Assembly: GCA_031409775.1 (NCBI GenBank)
Contig: JANNXY010000010.1
Coordinates: 1-8,978, forward strand
DNA from: JANNXY01 sp031409775
Lineage (GTDB): Bacteria; Patescibacteriota; Minisyncoccia; Phycocordibacterales; CAIZIN01
Reading direction: 5' to 3'
DNA length: 8,978 bases
The notes under the pieces were generated by a model. The model saw only the letters and a program-made list of their open reading frames with translations. It did not search any database and was not told the DNA's origin. Of this stretch, positions 4,742 through 8,978 are shown piece after piece. The position numbers and the translations under genes were made by a program. Position 1 is the first letter of the stretch. Each line of letters begins with the position of its first letter.

Positions 4742-4779
4742 TAAAAAAGGTGAAGCAAATTATTGTTTGACTTCACCTC
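4742..4779 (-). terminator. Rho-independent terminator of the 4781-5605 methyltransferase
   Basis: AGGTGAAG (4748-4755) pairs with CTTCACCT (4771-4778), with a further CAAA/TTTG inside. On the minus strand the stem is followed by TTTTTATTT. It begins directly after the TGA stop of the methyltransferase gene. It could also stop plus-strand transcription from the initiator tRNA, although that side lacks a T tract. Confidence 0.85.
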
Positions 4780-4780
4780 A

Positions 4781-5605
4781 TCACAAACGCTTCACGATCG
4801 CGTATGTGACATTGTAAACATGGATGTATTCTTCCGGGTCAACGATCAGGACCTGGTATTTCTCCAGACAGATCTCTCGATAGAAACGTAGTATCTCTTT
4901 TTTTGCTGTTTCGAAGTCTGGTAGAAGCTCTCTCTTTGCACGGAGACGATCCCAGATATTGATGAATAGACCGTAGCCGTCTTTGACCCTGCTCCTACCT
5001 TTCTTCTTTTTCTCAACAAGAGGATGTCGATCAAGGACAGCGTTGAATGCCTCTGTTGAGTAGATAAAGGGCACCACTTCCTTTCCTTCCATTCTGGCGA
5101 GAAAACGCTCAGCCTCATTCACGAGTGCTGAGAAAGTCGGACCAGGGACAAAATGGTCTTGGAGAATGAAAACTCCACCAGGCTTCAGGATTCGGAGGGC
5201 TTCTCCAAGCGCTTCGTGCCAACCTCTCCTTGGTAGATTGTTGAACCCGTAACGGCAGACGATCGCATCATAACTTTCTGATACTACATCGGCCATTAAG
5301 GTAACATCTAATTGGATCACAGATTCATTCGGTATGACGTCTATGCTGTTCAGGTTCGCCCTCGATTGGTCTGCAAATGTCATCTCAAAATCTTTACCGA
5401 GAGACTTCAGATGAGTCCCCAGTGCACGACCGATGAGACCTGTACCACAACAGACATCCATCACTTTCCAGCATCGAGGCTCAGGGATCTTCATCTCTTT
5501 GTTGAGATAATGGTCAAATAAAGCTGTGACATATCGCGGGGAGCGCGGGTCAGCAACAAAGGCATTGAATGTCTTCAAATACGATTCAGGATATTGTTCG
5601 GTCAT
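4781..5605 (-). CDS. SAM-dependent methyltransferase, UbiE/MenG-like fold
   Basis: A 274-residue class I methyltransferase. Motif I is VMDVCCGTG (residues 48-56), the motif II region is FADQS (77-81), motif IV is YDAIVCRYGFNNLP (112-125), and the post-IV segment is LRILKPGGVFILQDHF (137-152). The layout and the arrangement RILKPGG-F resemble UbiE/Methyltransf_25 enzymes that act on small molecules. The ~120-residue C-terminal part (basic KKKKGRSR, then helical) is not one I can place, and the substrate is unknown. The ATG at 5605 has a good Shine-Dalgarno sequence (AGAGGA, ~7 nt upstream), unlike most other genes here. A terminator follows immediately, so it appears to be a single-gene unit. 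Confidence 0.85.
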   Translation of the reverse strand: MTEQYPESYLKTFNAFVADPRSPRYVTALFDHYLNKEMKIPEPRCWKVMDVCCGTGLIGRALGTHLKSLGKDFEMTFADQSRANLNSIDVIPNESVIQLDVTLMADVVSESYDAIVCRYGFNNLPRRGWHEALGEALRILKPGGVFILQDHFVPGPTFSALVNEAERFLARMEGKEVVPFIYSTEAFNAVLDRHPLVEKKKKGRSRVKDGYGLFINIWDRLRAKRELLPDFETAKKEILRFYREICLEKYQVLIVDPEEYIHVYNVTYAIVKRL

Positions 5606-5664
5606 TTGGTTTTCCTCTGGTTAATTGTTTTCTAGAATTAGATTAACCCATAAATAAGAATTCG

Positions 5665-6618
5665 TCAAATGAAGTAAAATTCTTCGAACACTTCCTGGTA
5701 AAGCGAAATTACCTTGCGGGCTTCGTGCTGACTGACTTTGTATTCGGAACCCATGTGAGCGATCTTGTTGCGGACTTTGTGAGCTTCCCAGGCTTGGTTG
5801 AGGGTGAGGAAGTCTGAGGATTCTACATTCTTTAATTTGTCCCCGATCGAGATGCCGTCATAACCCATCTTGTCTAGCATTGTCTCGAGGATTATGTCTG
5901 CCTCGATGATAGACTGTCTCCAGTCGCTCTGGTTATAGGATTCTAGGAGCTGCAGTACATGCATCCATCGCTGGTTACCCTGCTTGTCGGCACTCCTAGA
6001 CTCTGGATCTATCTCGCCCGGCAGGACCTGTGCCAACCCTGATTCGTTGTTGCGTATCACTATATGTGGCACGGTCTGGATAACATCACTGTTTAGCTTG
6101 CGTGATGCTTCATCTGTTGCTTCAGCGAGACGGGATTTGAAATACAATATCATGATCGTGAGCAGGACGATGATCCCCCACAATATCGGCCTCACGTATT
6201 TCCACATGATAGGTAAAATATTCAGATAATAATACGCGCTCACATAGCTTGTGATGCCTTCTGACTCTATCCAGCCTGATGGTGCTGACTCGAAGTCCAC
6301 CCTATACCAAGTCTTACCAAACATGTCTATCGGTCCTTCCTTTATACTTGCCTTTTCATATTTGGTTTGGCGACCGAGTATCGGCCCGCCGGGAGCGTTG
6401 CGTACAGCACTAGTTTCTCTGAGGATTATTTCTTTGCCCGGAGAAACATCACCCTGTGGAAATACAATCTTGCCGTTCGTATTGTCGAACAGAACACCGT
6501 TTAGACTACTCAGTAGGAGTCCTACGAGGAATATAAGTCCCACAACAATAAAAAGTGGGTCCATGCCTGGACTCGGCGCTGCAGGCTTCTTGTCATCTTT
6601 CTTCTTGTCTTCGGCCAT
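5665..6618 (-). CDS. Membrane protein with SH3-like and HEPN-like domains
   Basis: A 317-residue protein. Residues 1-18 are a charged, Lys/Pro-rich head. 21-38 is the first membrane helix. About 61-121 looks like an SH3b-type region (ILRETSAVRNAPGG, then WYRVDF..PSGWIESEGI). 144-160 is the second helix. About 225-317 is a helical domain with the HEPN-like motif RNKIAH (R283-x4-H288). SH3b domains often bind cell-wall material, and HEPN proteins include ribonucleases and toxins, but many HEPN-like domains are inactive. With two helices the SH3 part should be outside the cell and the HEPN part in the cytoplasm, pointing to a sensing role (inferred). I chose the ATG at 6618; the longer frame begins inside gatA and reads through the TATAAT box at 6625-6630. 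Confidence 0.75.
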   Translation of the reverse strand: MAEDKKKDDKKPAAPSPGMDPLFIVVGLIFLVGLLLSSLNGVLFDNTNGKIVFPQGDVSPGKEIILRETSAVRNAPGGPILGRQTKYEKASIKEGPIDMFGKTWYRVDFESAPSGWIESEGITSYVSAYYYLNILPIMWKYVRPILWGIIVLLTIMILYFKSRLAEATDEASRKLNSDVIQTVPHIVIRNNESGLAQVLPGEIDPESRSADKQGNQRWMHVLQLLESYNQSDWRQSIIEADIILETMLDKMGYDGISIGDKLKNVESSDFLTLNQAWEAHKVRNKIAHMGSEYKVSQHEARKVISLYQEVFEEFYFI

Positions 6619-6624
6619 GGGAGT

Positions 6625-6630
6625 ATTATA
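6625..6630 (-). promoter_or_regulatory. -10 box for the SH3/HEPN gene, overlapping the gatA stop
   Basis: TATAAT ends 6 nt before the ATG at 6618 (TATAATACTCCC-ATG). The TAA stop of gatA (6628-6626) lies within this hexamer. A start from here would give a leaderless mRNA, separate from gatCA. Confidence 0.6.
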
Positions 6631-8044
6631 GCTTATTTTCAAACACCTTTCCTGCTTCAAACAGCGCATCCTCAGCGAACTCGGGAGCCATGAGCTGTAT
6701 GCCTACCGGCAGTTTAGTACCACTTGCATTAGCAAATCCTGCAGGGATAGAGATCGCTGGCATCCCAGTAAGGTTCGCTGTAACAGTAAATATATCCTCG
6801 AGATAGATCGAGAGCGGATCTGTAACCTTGTCACCTATCTTCCATGGTAGAGTAGGTGCAACTGGTGTGAGTATATAATCCACTTTATCAAAGGCTTTCT
6901 CATAATCCGACTTTATGACTCCACGCGCCAGGTTAGCTTTGCCGTAATACGAATCATAGTACCCTGCGGACAATACATACGTACCGAGCATAATTCTCTT
7001 GCGTACTTCTTTGCCAAGCTTGGCGCCGCGAGATTTGGAATAAACTTCAAAGAGCTTTTCTGAATCTATATTTGTACCAAATCTGATTCCATCATACCTA
7101 GACATGTTTGAGGAGATTTCTGCGAAGTTCAATATATAGTACGCAGGCAAAGCGTATTTAATATTGGGCAATTCTATATCTACCACTTCATAACCCAATG
7201 ATTTAAATTTCTCGATAGAATCATCAAACACCTTCAACACTTCACTACTTATTCCACCCCCACGGACAAATGTATTGGGCACACCGATCACCTTGCCTCT
7301 AGATTGCACCACTGTTTCTTCCCTACTCGTCGAATCAAATGCGTCTTTGCCTTTTATTATATTAAATATTATTTCTGCATCTTCTACTGATCTAGTTATA
7401 GGTCCGATCTGGTCAAACGATGATACTGCAGCCATGAGTCCGTACCTCGATACTGCTCCGTAAGTCGGTTTGAGCCCAACAACTCCACAAAAACTCGATG
7501 GTTGGCGGATGGATCCACCAGTATCTGACCCCAGCGCAACTAGTGCCATACCTCCTGCGACCGCAGCAGCCGAACCGCCTGATGTACCCCCCGGAACGCG
7601 CGTTGTATCATGCGGGTTGCGAGTCGTCCCGTATGCAGAATTCTCTGTGGATCCTCCCATGGCAAATTCGTCCATGTTGGTGCGACCAATGAGTATCGCT
7701 CCGGCATCTTTGAGTTTCCTTGTGGCCGTCGCATCATACGGTGCCAGATAATTCTCCAGAATCTTCGATGCAGAGCTGACTACCTCACCCTTCACTAATA
7801 TATTGTCTTTCACGGCTATCGGGATGCCGCCGAGTGTTAATTTGCTTTTTTCTTCTGTAGATAAATTATCGAAAGCTCTAGCATTTTCTAAAGCACTTTC
7901 ATAAAGTCCAAGATATGCATTTATTTCTCCATTTTTTTCCTTTATTACTTTCAAATATTCATCCACCAATTCAGCACTAGAGTATTCTCCGGCAATAATT
8001 GCCTTGCGTGCTTTAGATATCGTTAGTGTTGAGAGGTCGATCAT
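6626..8044 (-). CDS. gatA: Asp/Glu-tRNA amidotransferase subunit A
   Basis: A 472-residue amidase-signature protein of normal GatA length. GatA releases ammonia from glutamine for the GatCAB complex, which converts misacylated Glu-tRNA(Gln) or Asp-tRNA(Asn) to the correct aminoacyl-tRNA in the cytoplasm. The catalytic Lys is K79 (IPIAVKDN). The signature PGGTSGGSAA (151-160) carries T154 at what I judge to be the cis-Ser position, and S178 (SDTGGSIRQP) is the nucleophile. It lies 9 nt after gatC and is surely co-transcribed. GatB, which binds the tRNA and carries the transamidation step, is not in the window. The 3' end overlaps the promoter of the next gene. Confidence 0.97.
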   Translation of the reverse strand: MIDLSTLTISKARKAIIAGEYSSAELVDEYLKVIKEKNGEINAYLGLYESALENARAFDNLSTEEKSKLTLGGIPIAVKDNILVKGEVVSSASKILENYLAPYDATATRKLKDAGAILIGRTNMDEFAMGGSTENSAYGTTRNPHDTTRVPGGTSGGSAAAVAGGMALVALGSDTGGSIRQPSSFCGVVGLKPTYGAVSRYGLMAAVSSFDQIGPITRSVEDAEIIFNIIKGKDAFDSTSREETVVQSRGKVIGVPNTFVRGGGISSEVLKVFDDSIEKFKSLGYEVVDIELPNIKYALPAYYILNFAEISSNMSRYDGIRFGTNIDSEKLFEVYSKSRGAKLGKEVRKRIMLGTYVLSAGYYDSYYGKANLARGVIKSDYEKAFDKVDYILTPVAPTLPWKIGDKVTDPLSIYLEDIFTVTANLTGMPAISIPAGFANASGTKLPVGIQLMAPEFAEDALFEAGKVFENKL

Positions 8045-8053
8045 AAATTTGTA

Positions 8054-8341
8054 TTAGCCGAGAATTTTCTTTACCTTTATATAATCTTTGTCATGGGTCG
8101 GTGCTGCATCGACGAGACTGCGGGTGTATGCCCCGGTTTCGATAGTTACAATATCGTCTCTCATTGTATTCCGCGTCAGATCGGGTTGGTCACTGTCGCC
8201 TAGTTCTGCAGTTATATTCTGCACTTCGCCAACGTAGGTCAATATGCTGTTTAGGTCCTTCTCGAACCCGGCTTTCTCTTCTGCACTGAGCTCGAGTCTC
8301 GCCAGCTCTGCTAGATTGTCTATATCGCGTAGGGTGATCAT
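8054..8341 (-). CDS. gatC: Asp/Glu-tRNA amidotransferase subunit C
   Basis: A 95-residue protein of typical GatC length. It has the family's N-terminal pattern (ITLRDIDNLAELARLELSAEE) and the conserved helix DLNSILTYVGEVQNI. The C-terminal half has LTRNTMRDDI. GatC wraps around and stabilises GatA and GatB in the amidotransferase. It is the first gene of a gatC-gatA operon. The mRNA is probably leaderless: TATAGT (8354-8349) ends 7 nt before the ATG, with TTGTTT (8377-8372) 17 nt further upstream. It is divergent from the GT51 gene; the two start codons are 53 bp apart. Confidence 0.95.
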   Translation of the reverse strand: MITLRDIDNLAELARLELSAEEKAGFEKDLNSILTYVGEVQNITAELGDSDQPDLTRNTMRDDIVTIETGAYTRSLVDAAPTHDKDYIKVKKILG

Positions 8342-8348
8342 AATGTCT

Positions 8349-8377
8349 ACTATACCGAAAATTCAGACTGAAAACAA
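8349..8377 (-). promoter_or_regulatory. gatCA promoter
   Basis: TTGTTT (8377-8372), 17 nt, TATAGT (8354-8349) on the minus strand. The -10 ends 7 nt before the gatC ATG, so the transcript should be leaderless. It overlaps the promoter of the divergent GT51 gene. Confidence 0.65.
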
Positions 8378-8382
8378 TGTGC

Positions 8383-8388
8383 TAGTAT
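8383..8388 (+). promoter_or_regulatory. -10 box of the GT51 gene
   Basis: TAGTAT ends 6 nt before the ATG at 8395. The -35 region is weak. The box lies face to face with the gatCA promoter, so the two may compete for polymerase. Confidence 0.45.
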
Positions 8389-8394
8389 TTACTC

Positions 8395-8865
8395 ATGTCC
8401 AGGCGAAAGATAAAGAAATTTATAAGAAAATTTAGATGGTTAATTTTATCTATCATCTGTGTAATTCTAGTGACTCTTTTCGTGCTCAAATGCTCCCTCA
8501 TGGCCAAGTATAAGGCGCTAGAATCTGTAAGTATAAGGGATCGCAAAGGAGAAGTTATTTCAGTTCTCCCTAATAGCAAGGGCTCCTATAGTCATTATAT
8601 AAAAGTGCTTCCAGAAAATTTCGAAAAAATTCTTATAAATTCTGAAGATAAATATTTCTACTTACATCCAGGAATCAACATACTGAGCCTCCGTAGAATC
8701 CCTCGTGGATCTAGTACCATAACCCAACAACTCGCAAAGAATCTGCTCGGCAATGAAAACAATCGAAGTATCACAAACAAGCTTGTTGAAGCAATATATT
8801 CATTGGGTATGGAAATATTCCTTTCGAAATCATCCATACTAAGGCCCCTTCCACCTATAACTTGA
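8395..8865 (+). pseudogene. Peptidoglycan glycosyltransferase (GT51), truncated by an IS
   Basis: The 156-residue product starts with a basic tail and one membrane helix (residues ~14-33). It then enters a GT51 domain: SEDKYFYLHPGI (83-94, with catalytic Glu E84) and RGSSTITQQLAKN (104-116), followed by a segment with the second likely catalytic Glu E132 (NKLVEA). GT51 enzymes polymerise lipid II into glycan strands outside the membrane. Homology stops after LSKSSIL (~149), just where the family continues with a YLN-type motif. The last residues, RPLPPIT, come from different sequence. The rest of the domain and any transpeptidase domain are missing, while a transposase start follows at 8897, so an insertion sequence has probably broken the gene. 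The ATG at 8395 is supported by the -10 box 6 nt upstream. Confidence 0.75.
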
Positions 8866-8890
8866 TACATCCTCCATCTATCTGTATACT
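8862..8890 (+). promoter_or_regulatory. Transposase promoter inside the IS
   Basis: TTGATA (8862-8867), 17 nt, TATACT (8885-8890): close to the sigma70 consensus with optimal spacing. It ends 6 nt before the ATG at 8897, again predicting a leaderless mRNA. Confidence 0.65.
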
Positions 8891-8896
8891 GTAGGT

Positions 8897-8978
8897 ATGA
8901 CAACCATAGATAAATACTCTCGTATGCGTCTTTTGTTAAATGAAAAGCAGTGGAGACAGTACCTCGCTACCGAAGCAG
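8897..8978 (+). CDS. Transposase N-terminus, ISAzo13-like (partial)
   Basis: The first 27 residues are visible (MTTIDKYSRMRLLLNEKQWR, then QYLATEA). The pattern LLxEKQWRxYLATEA resembles the N-terminus of ISAzo13/Rhodopirellula-type DDE transposases, where a (D/N)E(K/R)QxRLxxAxEA segment is typical. This is from memory and from a short fragment. The catalytic DDE core lies beyond the window. It would catalyse cut or copy of the element that interrupts the GT51 gene. Confidence 0.5.
   Translation, partial: MTTIDKYSRMRLLLNEKQWRQYLATEA

Larger units (their letters stand above)
8841..8978 (+). mobile_element. Left end of an insertion sequence (partial)
   Basis: The GT51 reading frame loses similarity at about 8841, where AAGGCCCCTTCCACC begins, and a transposase-like ORF with its own promoter starts 56 nt later. 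The element runs off the window, so the right inverted repeat and target duplication cannot be checked and the exact left boundary is approximate. Confidence 0.5.

Noticed and set aside
6619..6669. N-terminal extension of the SH3/HEPN protein (MRCLKQERCLKIS...)
   Set aside because: It would be encoded by the end of gatA and the TATAAT box; the ATG at 6618 directly follows that promoter.
1..8978. CRISPR array, rRNA genes or prophage modules
   Set aside because: No regularly spaced repeats, rRNA-like conserved blocks or phage structural genes were seen on either strand.

Overview
The window looks like part of a small-genome bacterium of the Candidate Phyla Radiation (Patescibacteria). This is inferred, not proven. 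The clues are a self-splicing intron in a tRNA gene, homing-endonuclease-like ORFs beside tRNAs, a membrane SH3/HEPN-type protein of a kind I associate with these genomes, very short intergenic gaps, and promoters whose -10 box sits only 6-7 nt before the start codon (leaderless mRNAs). All three stop codons act as stops, so the standard code fits. Most genes lie on the minus strand.

Left part (1-1650). A C-terminal scrap of a plus-strand membrane protein enters from the left edge and meets a short minus-strand ORF that looks truncated and has a good sigma70 promoter. Positions 425-600 hold no convincing protein gene. They form a GC-rich, strongly self-complementary element between two terminators, with short matches to the 3' end of the neighbouring tRNA. 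Next comes a tRNA-Asp(GUC) gene (642-939, minus) split in its anticodon loop by a 224-nt group I intron with no ORF. A LAGLIDADG endonuclease gene (930-1589) lies immediately 5' of this tRNA.

Middle (1650-4720). A glycine-rich secreted protein and a small membrane-anchored protein form a two-gene unit. Then come a SAM methyltransferase, an elongator tRNA-Met (3766-3839) and a second endonuclease-like, HTH-containing ORF (3830-4525). Each of the two endonuclease-type ORFs overlaps its downstream tRNA by exactly 10 nt, and each uses tRNA nucleotides U8-A9-G10 as its stop codon. An initiator tRNA-Met with an unusual D/T-loop combination follows on the plus strand.

Right part (4720-8978). A second methyltransferase is followed by a membrane protein with an SH3-like region and a C-terminal HEPN-like domain, and by gatA and gatC (tRNA-dependent amidotransferase for Asn/Gln-tRNA; gatB is not in the window). 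Divergent from gatC is a GT51 peptidoglycan glycosyltransferase gene cut short by what appears to be the left end of an insertion sequence. Its transposase starts at 8897 and runs off the window.

The most striking signal is the paired arrangement of endonuclease ORF, promoter and tRNA. It suggests selfish genes settled precisely at tRNA 5' ends, which borrow the tRNA for a stop codon and probably supply its transcription.
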